A program made the translations under genes and the position numbers. Below are positions 14,702 through 24,145 of a DNA stretch of 35,035 nt, one piece after another. Each line of letters starts with the position of its first letter. Within the stretch, counting starts at the first letter, position 1. The stretch lies in the NCBI GenBank assembly GCA_030066015.1, contig JASJCL010000076.1, forward strand, positions 1 through 35,035, read 5' to 3'. Origin of the DNA: Desulfosarcinaceae bacterium. GTDB taxonomy: Bacteria > Desulfobacterota > Desulfobacteria > Desulfobacterales > Desulfosarcinaceae. The notes beneath the pieces are model-generated. The model saw only the letters and a program-made list of their open reading frames with translations, did no database searches and was not told the origin of the DNA.

Positions 14702-16094
14702 TCTTTTCCGTCAGCTCTCCTTTCGGCTGACCCTCTGGTACGGGATCATCTTCGCCATCGGCACACTTCTCCTCCTGCTGGTTTTCTATACCCGTGTGGT
14801 CCAGGTCACCCGGGAGGCGGTGGACGAGGAGTTGGCGGAGGAGGCGGGCGAGTTCGCCGTCATCATGGCGGCGGATGGGCTTTCGGCCGTCGTGGCCGAG
14901 ATGGCCATCGAAGAGGCCAGCGAAGCACCCGGAGATATATTCCTGCGGCTGCTCTCTCCCCAAGGGGAGGTGCTGGCCACCACCGATCCGGCACCTTGGG
15001 GGGGATCGGTGCCGGTGACGGCGCACGGGCGTCCAGCGCAGCTTCGCCAGAGCGAGGCCAGCTATGAAACCCTCGATCTGGACAACCGTTCCACCCAGAT
15101 GCGCACCGTCACGCAATCCATCGGCCCCCAGGTGATCCTGCAGGTCGGCATCTCCCTGGAGGAAAGCGAAGCGTATCTGGATATATTCCGTCAACTGCTG
15201 CTGTGGATGCTGCTTCCCCTGGTGTTGCTGGCGGGCGTCGTCGGTTGGTTCATGGCCCGTCAGGCCCTGACCGATGTGGATGCCGTCACCCGCACGGCCG
15301 AAGAGATCGCCCGGGGCAACTCCCAAAAACGGGTCAAGGTTCGCCGACATTTCGCGGAGATCGACCGGCTGGCAGCCTCCTTCAACGCCATGGTGGACCA
15401 ACTACACGCCCTCCTCGGCCAGATGCGTGAGATGACCGATAACATCGCCCATGACCTGCGCAGCCCCATGACCCGCATCCGGGGATATGCCGAAATGACC
15501 CTCCTCGGCGACAGCTCGCCGGACGATTTTCGGGAGATGGCCGTAAACACGGTGGAGGAGTGCGACAACCTCATTGCGATGATCAACACCATGCTCGACA
15601 TCGCCGAGGCCGAATCGGGCATTGCGCCCGTCGCGACTGAGGCCTTTGACCTAGCCGCCATCGTTGACGACGCGCTCTCCCTTTATGGAAATGTGGCCCG
15701 GGATAAGCAGATCGATCTGCACCGGGAGTCCCCGCTCGAGGCCGTGATCGTGGCAGATCGGGCCAAGTATCAGCGCATGGTCGGCAACCTGCTCGAAAAT
15801 GCGATCAAGTATACTCCCCCTGGCGGCCAAGTGACGGTGCGCGTGGTGCTTCAATTCCAGGAGGCCCGCATCGAGGTCAGTGATACCGGCAGGGGCATTG
15901 CGGCCGAAGAGCTGGGCAAGATTTTTCAGCGATTCTATCGCTGCGATGTCAGCCGCAGCGAGGCCGGGATGGGGCTCGGCCTCAGCTTGGCCAAGGCGCT
16001 GGCCGAATCAGTGGGCGGTTCTCTCACCGTCCGCAGCGCCCTTCATCGGGGTAGCACCTTCACCCTCTGCCTGCCCACGGGGGCCTCCGCTTGA
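14679..16094 (+). CDS. Membrane-bound sensor histidine kinase
   Basis: A 471-residue kinase. Membrane segments at ~17-37 and ~172-193 flank a ~135-residue periplasmic sensor domain. HAMP follows at ~193-245. The HisKA H-box NIAHDLRSPMTRIRGY has phospho-acceptor H258. The ATPase domain shows N374 (NLLENAIKYTPPGG), G1 DTGRGI (402-407), F-box FQRFYR and G2 GMGLGL (430-435). All key residues are present. It starts inside the response regulator gene and should phosphorylate that protein. The signal is unknown; the cytochrome b561 gene downstream hints at metal or redox sensing, but this is only context. Confidence 0.95.
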   Translation: MSSRKRSDLFRQLSFRLTLWYGIIFAIGTLLLLLVFYTRVVQVTREAVDEELAEEAGEFAVIMAADGLSAVVAEMAIEEASEAPGDIFLRLLSPQGEVLATTDPAPWGGSVPVTAHGRPAQLRQSEASYETLDLDNRSTQMRTVTQSIGPQVILQVGISLEESEAYLDIFRQLLLWMLLPLVLLAGVVGWFMARQALTDVDAVTRTAEEIARGNSQKRVKVRRHFAEIDRLAASFNAMVDQLHALLGQMREMTDNIAHDLRSPMTRIRGYAEMTLLGDSSPDDFREMAVNTVEECDNLIAMINTMLDIAEAESGIAPVATEAFDLAAIVDDALSLYGNVARDKQIDLHRESPLEAVIVADRAKYQRMVGNLLENAIKYTPPGGQVTVRVVLQFQEARIEVSDTGRGIAAEELGKIFQRFYRCDVSRSEAGMGLGLSLAKALAESVGGSLTVRSALHRGSTFTLCLPTGASA

Positions 16095-16275
16095 ATCGGC
16101 CGGGCGACGCTCCGCCGCCAGGTGAGCGTCGGCACAACCGGCCATCCGCCACCCCCTGCTTGCCAACCCGAAGGGCTTTCGTTACCATGGGGTGCCGTTT
16201 GGGAAATCCGCATCCGGCCGTTATCGAAATCGCTCTGGATCCCCTCGCGTCTATGGGGGCGCAAAGGAGGTGTTG

Positions 16276-16815
16276 ATGTTTCGCAATACCCGTGACCAAT
16301 ACGGCCTCGTTGCGCGGTCGCTGCACTGGTTGACCTTCTTGCTGGTGTTGGGCATGCTGCTGGGCGGCAGTCTGCTCCAGTTCCTGCCCGCGGGCGGCCT
16401 CAAATCGGTCCTCATCGGCGCCCACAAGTCCACCGGCGTTTTGGTCGGGCTCCTCGTGGGAGCCCGCCTGCTCTGGCGCCTTTACAATCCCCCGCCACGA
16501 GTGCTCGGCACCAACTCCGTGGAAAACTACCTCGCCCACCTGGTGCATCTCTGGCTGTACGTGTTGCTGCTGCTGCAACCCCTCTCCGGTGTTCTCATGA
16601 GCCAAGCCTACGGGTACCCTGTTTCGGTTTTCGGTGTGGTCACCCTGCCCCCCCTTGTCTGGCACAGCGATGCCTTGGCGGAACTCTTTCGCCGATGCCA
16701 TACGGTCACCGCCATTCTACTCGGCCTGCTGGTGGTCGTTCATACCGGCGCTGCCCTGAAACATCACTTCATCGATAAGGATCGTAACCTCATGCGGATG
16801 CTCAAAGGGGCGTAG
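16276..16815 (+). CDS. Cytochrome b561 (CybB-like) membrane protein
   Basis: A 179-residue integral membrane dihaem cytochrome with four hydrophobic segments (~15-35, ~46-64, ~86-108, ~143-160). The likely haem histidines are H17 (ARSLHWLT), H50 (IGAHKSTGVLVGLLVGARLL), H142 and H156. The start ARSLHWLTFLLVLGM is the standard opening of the bacterial b561 family, which passes electrons from quinol in the inner membrane. The ATG at 16276 has a strong GGAGG site seven bases upstream. It is 181 nt after the kinase gene on the same strand and may belong to the same unit. Confidence 0.92.
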   Translation: MFRNTRDQYGLVARSLHWLTFLLVLGMLLGGSLLQFLPAGGLKSVLIGAHKSTGVLVGLLVGARLLWRLYNPPPRVLGTNSVENYLAHLVHLWLYVLLLLQPLSGVLMSQAYGYPVSVFGVVTLPPLVWHSDALAELFRRCHTVTAILLGLLVVVHTGAALKHHFIDKDRNLMRMLKGA

Positions 16816-17162
16816 CGCACTCCCGAACGCGGCTCGCACCACCAGCCGCGAAGTGGGTAGTTTGGAAGAAAAGGTCATAGACAATCGCACCTAAATGCAC
16901 CAATTTGAGCTGGTCGGCCCGTGCCCCTGCGGGCGCAGTTGCGCTAGAGGGGCGACCAGGGCCGCGTTCGGAGGGGCGTGGGGAACTGGTATCGATCTTG
17001 CTCATTCAGCAAACAAGCGTGATCCGAAAAATTCTGACACCGGCTCTCGCCATCATCGATCCCACGCACCCCCATCTACCGGGATGGCCTATACGCGGTG
17101 CCACCTCCCGCCGGTACCGCTGGCGGCCAATCCAGGGGCGTTCAACCATCACAGGAGGCGCC
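16816..17162. other. Intergenic region, 347 bp
   Basis: Apart from the hairpin near its start and the AGGAGG site of the next small gene (17153-17158), I see no gene, clear promoter or repeat. Reading frames here lack ribosome-binding sites and recognisable protein sequence. Confidence 0.5.
16828..16850 (+). other. Hairpin after the cytochrome b561 gene
   Basis: Arms CGCGGCT (16828-16834) and AGCCGCG (16844-16850) with a 9-base loop, 13 nt after the stop codon. There is no T-run, so it is a weak or non-canonical terminator candidate. Confidence 0.4.
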
Positions 17163-17324
17163 ATGGAAAAACAATCCGAGCGTAACGAAGGCACCAAGCG
17201 CCTGATCCGCTATTGCAAAGAGATCTTTCGCCAACCGGAAAACATCAACCACTATACCGAAGCAGACTATAAAATCGCCGAGCGTAAATACGTGCGCTTC
17301 TGTCTCTTCGGCAAAGCTCACTGA
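17163..17324 (+). CDS. Small conserved-looking protein, 53 residues, unknown function
   Basis: An ATG with AGGAGG (17153-17158) four bases upstream opens a 53-residue frame. The protein is basic and helical in character, with the segments RLIRYCKEIFRQPENINHY and TEADYKIAERKYVRFCLFG. It has two cysteines, several Tyr/Arg and no signal peptide or membrane segment. The strong ribosome-binding site, amphipathic protein-like composition and clean stop make it likely real. I do not recognise its function. Neighbours (cytochrome b561 before, FkbM methyltransferase after) do not suggest one. Confidence 0.65.
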   Translation: MEKQSERNEGTKRLIRYCKEIFRQPENINHYTEADYKIAERKYVRFCLFGKAH

Positions 17325-17673
17325 CCCGCCCCATCCACGCGCCGTCAACCGGCATCCCACTTCCGCACCCCGGTAGCGTGTTTCCCCGGCTGAATCCGCC
17401 GCATCTATAGGCATACGCCAGACCGGCCGGTCGCCCCGCCCACGACCCGCCAACGTATTTGCGCCTTTCCCTTCCTGGTATTTGCGCGGATCAACGCGTC
17501 GCCTGCCGGCTCCAGACCGTCGGTACCGCCCCAAGAGGGCAGAACTCGGGGAGTTGCGGATTGACTTCGGGTGGCGCCCCTGAGATATTCTGAGGCCGCC
17601 GCGAATACCGCGCTCGCCACTGACCCGGCGATGGGTGCTGCCGCCGACATCGCCTGCCCGAGGGAAACCGGAC
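17325..17673. other. Intergenic region, 349 bp
   Basis: I see no gene, terminator or repeat here. Frames through it on both strands lack ribosome-binding sites and recognisable protein sequence. The GAGGG just before the FkbM gene is the only signal. Confidence 0.5.
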
Positions 17674-18471
17674 ATGCCGCCGAAACCGTCCAAGAAGATC
17701 CGTAAACGGCGTAGATTGCGCCTTAAGACCTACCTGCGTGCCTACGGACCGAAAGGGCTCCTGCTTTTTATACGGGAGCTTGGCGGTGACCGCGCGCAAG
17801 CTACCCTTCGCCGGCGGGAGCTCCGGCATCCGCTCCACCTGCGGCTCAACACGCCCGATATCCTCGTCTACCGCGAGATCATCGAGCGTCACGAGTATCG
17901 CTTCGACGTCAGTAGCGAGGTGCGGTCCATCATCGATGCCGGCGCCAATATCGGCCTGGCGTCCATCTACTTCGCCCACCGCTTTCCCCATGCCACCATC
18001 CTCGCCCTCGAGCCCGAGGCGGAGAATTTCGCACAGCTGCAGAAAAACACCGCCGCCTATCCGCAGATTACGCCCCTCAAAGCGGCCTTGTGGCACCGGA
18101 AGGCCGCCATCGAGATCTATTCCCGCCACACCGGCAGCCTGGGCTTTTCCATCCACAACACCGATGGCTGTGAGCGCAGCGCCGAGACAGTCGACGCGCT
18201 GGGGGTCCCGGATCTAATGGACCGCTTTCATCTGACGGGGATTGACCTCTTGAAGATCGACATCGAGGGGGCCGAGAAGAGCGTTTTCGATCACAGTCAG
18301 GAATGGATCGACCACGTGGGCATCATCGTTGCGGAGATGCACGATCGCATCACCATGGGGTGCTCGCGCGCCTTTTACACGGCCATCAGCGGATTTCCAG
18401 TGGATTTTCAGCTGAATCAAAATCTGGTGGCGATGCGATCGCGATTTGCCGCCACCGATCCTGTCTACTGA
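17674..18471 (+). CDS. FkbM-family SAM-dependent methyltransferase
   Basis: A 265-residue protein. A very basic N-terminus (residues 2-17 are mostly Lys/Arg) leads into the SAM-binding fold: motif I IIDAGANIGLASIYFA with DAGANIG at 88-94, the acidic ribose contact EPE at 113-115, and FkbM marker LLKIDIEGAE (194-201). FkbM-type enzymes O-methylate polyketides, sugars or lipids; the substrate here is unknown. The ATG at 17674 follows GAGGG. It stands alone on the plus strand and converges with the hybrid kinase gene (81 nt between stops). Confidence 0.88.
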   Translation: MPPKPSKKIRKRRRLRLKTYLRAYGPKGLLLFIRELGGDRAQATLRRRELRHPLHLRLNTPDILVYREIIERHEYRFDVSSEVRSIIDAGANIGLASIYFAHRFPHATILALEPEAENFAQLQKNTAAYPQITPLKAALWHRKAAIEIYSRHTGSLGFSIHNTDGCERSAETVDALGVPDLMDRFHLTGIDLLKIDIEGAEKSVFDHSQEWIDHVGIIVAEMHDRITMGCSRAFYTAISGFPVDFQLNQNLVAMRSRFAATDPVY

Positions 18472-18552
18472 TATCGCGCCTCGGGGGGGAGCTGCGTCCG
18501 ACGCGCATCGGCTGAACGGATGCCGCCGCCGGACAACGCCGGCAGGGACGGC

Positions 18553-21500
18553 TCAGGACGCATCCAACACATCACGGATCTTGCGCGAAATCGCCATCAT
18601 GTCGAAGGGCTTGGGAATAAAGCCCAGCGCACCGCGTTTGAGAATCGCCTCGGCCTGTCCCGATCGCGAATAGCCGCTACTCAGCAGCACCTTGACATCG
18701 GCGTCGATGGCCTGCAGACGCGTGAAGGTTTCGCTGCCGCTCATGTCCGGCATGATCATGTCCAGGATCACGAGATCGATCCGCTCCTGCTCTCTTTCGA
18801 AGATCGCCACGGCTGCCTCTCCGCTCTCGGCGGTGAGGAGGGTATACCCCAGACGGGTCAGCATGCCCTCGGCCGCTTGGATCACCAGCGGTTCATCATC
18901 CACCAGGAGCAGGGTCTCGTTGCCCTGCAGCAGTGCGCCGCCGAATTCGGGCCCGGTACGCTGGTCCTTCCGCTGCACCGTCGCGGGGAGATGAATCCGA
19001 AAGCGGGTGCCCTGACCCGGTTCGCTCTCCACGGTGATCATGCCCATGTGGTTCTTCACGATGCCGTAAACCGAGGCGAGCCCCAACCCCGTCCCCCGGC
19101 TGAGGGTTTTGGTGGTGAAAAAGGGATCGAAAATGCGGGGCAGATTCTCTGGGGGAATGCCTTCGCCGGTATCGGCCACTGCGACTTCGACATAGTCGCC
19201 GGGTGGTATCTCGTGACCGCTGACCTCTGCCGCGCTCAATCCGATGTTACGGCTGGTGATGGTCAAGCGGCCGCCCCCCTCCATGGATTGCCACGCATTC
19301 ACATAGAGGTTGTAGAAAACCTGGTCCATCTGGCTGCGGTCCACCGCGACGGTGGCCAAATCCTCGGCGAGGCGGGTCTCAATGCGCACCTCCTTGTGTG
19401 TGCGACCGAAGACACGGGTATTTTCCCGTATCAGCTCGTTTAGATCGGTGGGAATCACCTCGTATTTGCCCCCCTTGGCAAAGCCGAGCATCTGACGGGT
19501 CAGGTCGGAACCGCTTTTTACGTGTTTTTCGATCAGTTCGAGACGCTCTTGGTAGGGGTGGCCCTTGGGAAGGTCCATGCGCATAAGCGAGGCATTGCCC
19601 AAAATTCCCATGAGCAGGTTATTAAAATCGTGGGCCACTCCCCCCGCCATGGTGCCCACCGCTTCCATCTTCTGGGCATGCAGCAATTGCTGCTCCAGAT
19701 GCTGCTGGCGGGTCATGTCCACCAGGTACCCGCGTATGCCGGATAGCTCGCCGGCATCGTCAAAGATGGCGATGGCGTTGATACGCACATGCACCGCCTG
19801 CCCGTCCATTCGCCGCAGTTCAATGAGATAGTTATTCAAGCGCTTTTCGCGCGTCAGTTTTTTCAGGAATGCCTGGCGTTTATCCGCAGACGGGTAAAGT
19901 TCGACGAGATTGGTGACCAGGGCGTGTTCGATGGAACGGAAGCCGAAGATCCGCAGGAACGCCGGGTTGCAGGTCAGAATCCGACCATCCGGCGCGGCGA
20001 TATAAACGCCCGATGGATCGTCGTGGTAGAACTGGCGGTAGCGCTCCTCACTGATGCGCAAATCCCGTTCGGTTTCCTTGCGCTGCTGAATATCCAGCAC
20101 CTGGCAGATCAGGTGATCGGGTGCCTGTTCGGCATCTCGCACCAGGGAGGCGGTCAGCAGGACCCACAACGGACGGCCCTCTGGCGGAAGGAGACGCATC
20201 TCCAGTTGGAGCGTGTTGGATTTGCCGCTGAGCAGATCGTCGAAGGCGCCGCGATGGCGCGCCAGATCTTCCGTGGCCAGATAGGTTTCCCAGGACGTGC
20301 CCTGCAGCGCCTCGGCAGATGCGCCGAGCAGGTCGCAGAGGATCGGATTGACGCGAATGAATTCCCCCTGCAGCGAGATCAGCGCCATGCCGGCGGCGGC
20401 ATTTTCGAAGGCGCCCCTGAAGCGACTCTCCGACGCCTCCAAGGCCTGTTCGGAACGTTTGCGGTCACTGATGTCGATGATGCTCACCAGCACCGAGCTA
20501 AATGGCCGTTCGCTCTCGTCCAGGGTCATGCTCAGGTGGATATAGATCAGCTCACCGTTGAGCTTGCGGTTGATCCCTTCAGCGCTGAGGGTGCGCTGCC
20601 CCTCAGCGATCGCCACCAGTTGGCCGGCCAGCATGGGCAGGGTGTCCGGCGTGAAGATTTTGTCCAGGGATCCGAGAAGTTCCGCTTTGCTCTTCGCGCC
20701 GTAGAGCGCCAAGGTTGAGCTGTTGACGTCAACGACTTTAATTTTCCGGCTCACCGCCTCCACCACTTCCGGATGCTGCTCGAAATAGGCCCTGAAGTCG
20801 GTAACGCCCTCTTGCCGAACCTCATCGATGACGGCTTTGGCGGCGGTGAAGTCTTCCTCCCACAGGGAGACGGTCGCCGTATCGAAGATGCGCTGGTACC
20901 GGTCATGGCTGCCGGCCAAGGACCGCTCGGCCTGATGACGCTTGTGGATGCTGGCCAGCAGTGTGAGAATGACCGCCACCAGAAGGGTGCAAAGCAGCCC
21001 GGCCGCCCACAGGATGGTGGTGGCCTGTGCGGTCAGCCCGGCCGGTTGGTTGTGAATGACACTGCCGGCGGGTAGATCGGCCGTGGTGAGGCCGAACCGC
21101 TCGAGCTGAGCATAATCGAACATGTAGCGATTGGGGCTGCTCTTGTGAACGGGGATGGTCGCGGGTGAGGTGCCGGACAGAACTTCCAGGGCCATTGCGG
21201 CGGCGGTGACCCCCTGGGCGTCCCCGCTGATGAGGTTGCCCCCCACGATGCCGTGTCCCAGGAGAAAATCCCAGAAGGAGTAGAGCGGTGCCCGGCTGAC
21301 GGCAGCGATTTGCGAAGCGCTCTCCTCGAAGGTGTAGCGATTGCCCACGGCGTCCCTGGTGAAATGCAGCCAAAAGAGCAGGTGTCGATCATCCAACCGG
21401 GAGAGGCGGTCTTTTAGATCCGCCATGCTGAGGTTGTCCCAGATTTCGCTGGGCAGCGGTGTCGGCAGGCGGGCCAGGGCTTTCTCGAACAATTGGCGAT

Positions 21501-22074
21501 TGGCCCGGCCGGTGACCGTCTGATCACTGATGCCGACGATGCGGCTGGCGGCGGGGTGCAGGCGGCGGGCGACGGCGATGGTGCCCGCGATGTCGATGGC
21601 TTCCACCACGCCGGTGATGGCGCTGTCCGGCCGAATGCGCTGCGGATCGTAATGGTTGACCCCGCAGAAGATGACCGGCACCCCGGGGAAAAGGGCCTCG
21701 CCGTGGGTGTGGATGAAATCGAAGGCGTGGTCGTCGGAGGTGAGGATCAGGTCGATCTGTTTGTCGCGATACGTGTGGGCATAGATGCTGCGCAATTCCA
21801 GGAGTTGGGCCGCGCCGAAGACCCGCTGGGCGTCCATATACTCACTGAGGATGGCGATAGGATGGGGCGCGGCGGTGAGCGCTGCCGCCACTGCGTCGTT
21901 GATCGCCTGGGTCCAGGGCAGCTCCGGATGGTAGCTGTGCAGGAGGAGGATGGTGTTGGGCCTGTCGGCGCCTCCGGGGGGATTGTCCGCAGGGGTTGCG
22001 GCCGCGACGAAACCCGCCGCAAGGAGGGTGATGAAGAGTACCAGACAGTGATGAAAGGGTCTATGGGCATTCAA
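18553..22074 (-). CDS. Hybrid sensor histidine kinase: ABC-substrate-binding-like sensor, three PAS, HisKA, HATPase, receiver
   Basis: A 1173-residue membrane sensor. Order: signal-like segment (10-26); periplasmic ABC_sub_bind-like domain (~40-335, beginning TILLLHSYHPELPWTQAIND); membrane helix (~353-375); PAS 1 (~390-540), PAS 2 (~548-668) and PAS 3 (~675-790); HisKA with H815 in GGVAHDFNNLLMGILGN; ATPase with N926, G1 DTGEGI (968-973) and G2 GTGLGL; then a receiver (~1054-1173) with D1105 in LVILDMIMPDMSG and K1155. Key residues are all present. The best start is a TTG at 22074, since the signal peptide begins there and no in-frame ATG or GTG precedes it. No separate response regulator is adjacent, so output may be through another protein. 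It is downstream of hisHF on the same strand with a 259-nt gap. Confidence 0.92.
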   Translation of the reverse strand: MNAHRPFHHCLVLFITLLAAGFVAAATPADNPPGGADRPNTILLLHSYHPELPWTQAINDAVAAALTAAPHPIAILSEYMDAQRVFGAAQLLELRSIYAHTYRDKQIDLILTSDDHAFDFIHTHGEALFPGVPVIFCGVNHYDPQRIRPDSAITGVVEAIDIAGTIAVARRLHPAASRIVGISDQTVTGRANRQLFEKALARLPTPLPSEIWDNLSMADLKDRLSRLDDRHLLFWLHFTRDAVGNRYTFEESASQIAAVSRAPLYSFWDFLLGHGIVGGNLISGDAQGVTAAAMALEVLSGTSPATIPVHKSSPNRYMFDYAQLERFGLTTADLPAGSVIHNQPAGLTAQATTILWAAGLLCTLLVAVILTLLASIHKRHQAERSLAGSHDRYQRIFDTATVSLWEEDFTAAKAVIDEVRQEGVTDFRAYFEQHPEVVEAVSRKIKVVDVNSSTLALYGAKSKAELLGSLDKIFTPDTLPMLAGQLVAIAEGQRTLSAEGINRKLNGELIYIHLSMTLDESERPFSSVLVSIIDISDRKRSEQALEASESRFRGAFENAAAGMALISLQGEFIRVNPILCDLLGASAEALQGTSWETYLATEDLARHRGAFDDLLSGKSNTLQLEMRLLPPEGRPLWVLLTASLVRDAEQAPDHLICQVLDIQQRKETERDLRISEERYRQFYHDDPSGVYIAAPDGRILTCNPAFLRIFGFRSIEHALVTNLVELYPSADKRQAFLKKLTREKRLNNYLIELRRMDGQAVHVRINAIAIFDDAGELSGIRGYLVDMTRQQHLEQQLLHAQKMEAVGTMAGGVAHDFNNLLMGILGNASLMRMDLPKGHPYQERLELIEKHVKSGSDLTRQMLGFAKGGKYEVIPTDLNELIRENTRVFGRTHKEVRIETRLAEDLATVAVDRSQMDQVFYNLYVNAWQSMEGGGRLTITSRNIGLSAAEVSGHEIPPGDYVEVAVADTGEGIPPENLPRIFDPFFTTKTLSRGTGLGLASVYGIVKNHMGMITVESEPGQGTRFRIHLPATVQRKDQRTGPEFGGALLQGNETLLLVDDEPLVIQAAEGMLTRLGYTLLTAESGEAAVAIFEREQERIDLVILDMIMPDMSGSETFTRLQAIDADVKVLLSSGYSRSGQAEAILKRGALGFIPKPFDMMAISRKIRDVLDAS

Positions 22075-22333
22075 TGGCGTACCTGCGCATTTGATCAGTC
22101 CATCATCAATTCTGGGTTAGGGATTCTGGCGCTCCTCCATTGGATAACCTGCGGATACCGGCCTCGGTGGATCCGCGTTTGGTGATAGCTTTGCCGACGC
22201 CGCGTCGCACCAATGAAGCGGTCAGCGGCGGCGGCGACTGGATAGTGCTGGGTCTTCGAACCGTGGCGCGCCGGCGCCTGCCGATTGCCGATCGGTCCGT
22301 GCGCTTTCGGGGACCCGTTCTTGGACGGCGGCG

Positions 22334-23917
22334 CTAACGGACCGTCACCCGTCCGGTGAGGTGTCGCTTGACCGCCGCGATGGAGACCTCTCGACGGTGG
22401 AAAATGCCGGCCGCCAGTGCGGCATCCGCCGCCGTATGCTCGAATACCGCTGCGAAATGGTCTTCACACCCCGCTCCGCTGGAGGCGATCACCGGGATGC
22501 CCACTGCGGATTTCACCGCCTGGATCAGTTCCAGGTCGAAGCCGCTGTTGGTGCCATCGCGATCGATACAGTTGAGCAGAATCTCGCCGGCGCCAAGCTT
22601 TTCACACACCCTTGCCAGTGTGACGGCATCCAGAGGCCGTCCTTCGCGCCCCCCTTTGACGGTGCACTGATACCAGCAGTAGGATTCGCCGTTGGGGCCC
22701 GGTGTCGCCGTGGGGATCACCACATGGGGCACTGCCTCGGGATGCGCCACATACACTCTGCGGGGGTCTACCGAGATCACCACCGCCTGGTTGCCATAGA
22801 CCCGGGCGATGCTCTCGATGGCGCTCTCACCGGTGGCGGCGCCGGATTTGAGATACGCCTCGACAATGGCAACCGCGTCACTGCCAATGGAAATCTTGTC
22901 CGCCCCGGCCCGGAAATAGGCCGCGGCAACCTCCAACGCAGCATACCGTCTTCCACTGGCATCGATGTAGTCGCGGATGCCGCCGCCGATGGTAAGCGGA
23001 ACGAAAACGCTGCGGCTGGTGTGCTCCAGGACGCTGAGCATGGGCATATCTTTCAGCGGGAAATCGCGGAATCCGGTGATGTTGAGGAAGGTGATCTCGT
23101 CGGCGCCCTCTGTGTAGTAGCGCCCGGCCAGCTCCACCGGCTTGCCCATGTTGCGGACGCTCCCCGACTCACGCACATCGTACTGATCCCCTTTGGTGAC
23201 CACCAGATCGCCCGCATCGTTGGCGCGCACATCCAGGCAGGCGATGATGCGCTTGGCCAGTTGGGTGGTTGACGGTCCGTCTGTCAGGGTTGCGGCGGGC
23301 GTGTCATCGGCGATGAAGTTCGCCAGTATGCGCAGGCCCGCGGCACCGCTTTTCTCCGGATGGAACTGGGTGCCGATGATGCGGCCGCGTTGGGCGCCGC
23401 TGGCGAAAGGATAGCCGTAGTCGGTGAGGGTCAGGACATCCGCATCCCGATCGGCGCTGACGTGGTAGGTGTGCACGAAGTAGAACTTCTCGTCACCCGT
23501 CAGGCCCGCGAAAAGGGGGGAGGCTTGGCGGGCCCGGATGCCGTTCCAGCCCATGTGGGGAACCGCCAGGGGCTGCGGCATGCGGTCGGCGTTGAATCGC
23601 TCCACCTTTCCGGGCAGAATGCCCAGTCCCGCGACCCCCTGCGCTTCGTCGCTGCCCTCAAAGAGCGCCTGAAAGCCCAGACAGATGCCGAGGAATGGCC
23701 GGTCGGCCTTTAGGTAACGCTGGAGCGGGGCCACGTAGCCCTTGGCTTCGAGGATCGCCATCATGCTGCCGAAAGCCCCCACGCCGGGGAAAATCAGCCG
23801 TTCGGCCCTATCGATGTCTGCTGCGGAGGCGACGATCTTTACCGTTTGGCCCAGCTTCTCGATGGCGTTGATAACGCTGCGGACGTTGCCGGCGCCGTAG
23901 TCAAGGAGGGTGATCAT
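22334..23917 (-). CDS. hisHF: Imidazole glycerol phosphate synthase, HisH-HisF fusion
   Basis: A 527-residue fusion of both subunits of the histidine-pathway enzyme that converts PRFAR and glutamine-derived ammonia to IGP and AICAR. Residues 1-~205 are the class I glutaminase HisH: DYGAGN start, oxyanion region PGVGAFG, nucleophile C79 in LGICLGFQALFEGS, and H186/E188 in QFHPEKSG. After a ~15-residue linker comes the HisF barrel (~222-522): ACLDV with D229, TIGGGIRDY, ISIGSDAV and D453 in LLNCIDRDGTNSGFDLEL, then PVIASSGAG. The barrel carries extra segments (317-333 and ~385-420, the latter including PGPNGESYCWYQC). These resemble fungal and plant HIS7-type fusions rather than separate bacterial HisF. 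No other his gene is in the window. The ATG is at 23917; its ribosome-binding site is weak. Confidence 0.93.
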   Translation of the reverse strand: MITLLDYGAGNVRSVINAIEKLGQTVKIVASAADIDRAERLIFPGVGAFGSMMAILEAKGYVAPLQRYLKADRPFLGICLGFQALFEGSDEAQGVAGLGILPGKVERFNADRMPQPLAVPHMGWNGIRARQASPLFAGLTGDEKFYFVHTYHVSADRDADVLTLTDYGYPFASGAQRGRIIGTQFHPEKSGAAGLRILANFIADDTPAATLTDGPSTTQLAKRIIACLDVRANDAGDLVVTKGDQYDVRESGSVRNMGKPVELAGRYYTEGADEITFLNITGFRDFPLKDMPMLSVLEHTSRSVFVPLTIGGGIRDYIDASGRRYAALEVAAAYFRAGADKISIGSDAVAIVEAYLKSGAATGESAIESIARVYGNQAVVISVDPRRVYVAHPEAVPHVVIPTATPGPNGESYCWYQCTVKGGREGRPLDAVTLARVCEKLGAGEILLNCIDRDGTNSGFDLELIQAVKSAVGIPVIASSGAGCEDHFAAVFEHTAADAALAAGIFHRREVSIAAVKRHLTGRVTVR

Positions 23918-24145
23918 GTCAGTACCTATCCAACTCGAGGGGTGCCAGGGCGGTGTCTTCTACGCGCTGCACAAGCTTTCCTGATCATCAGTGCATATCT
24001 TAAGTGGGCACTGCGATCAAGGGCTGCACGCCGGCGATGGATGGCTCGGAGCGACAAAAACGGGGGGCGGGCTTGTCAGCCACCACCTGCGCGCCTATGA
24101 TGGTCGAAGGGATCCTTTTCATCAGCAGTCCGGAAGGGGGGCAGC

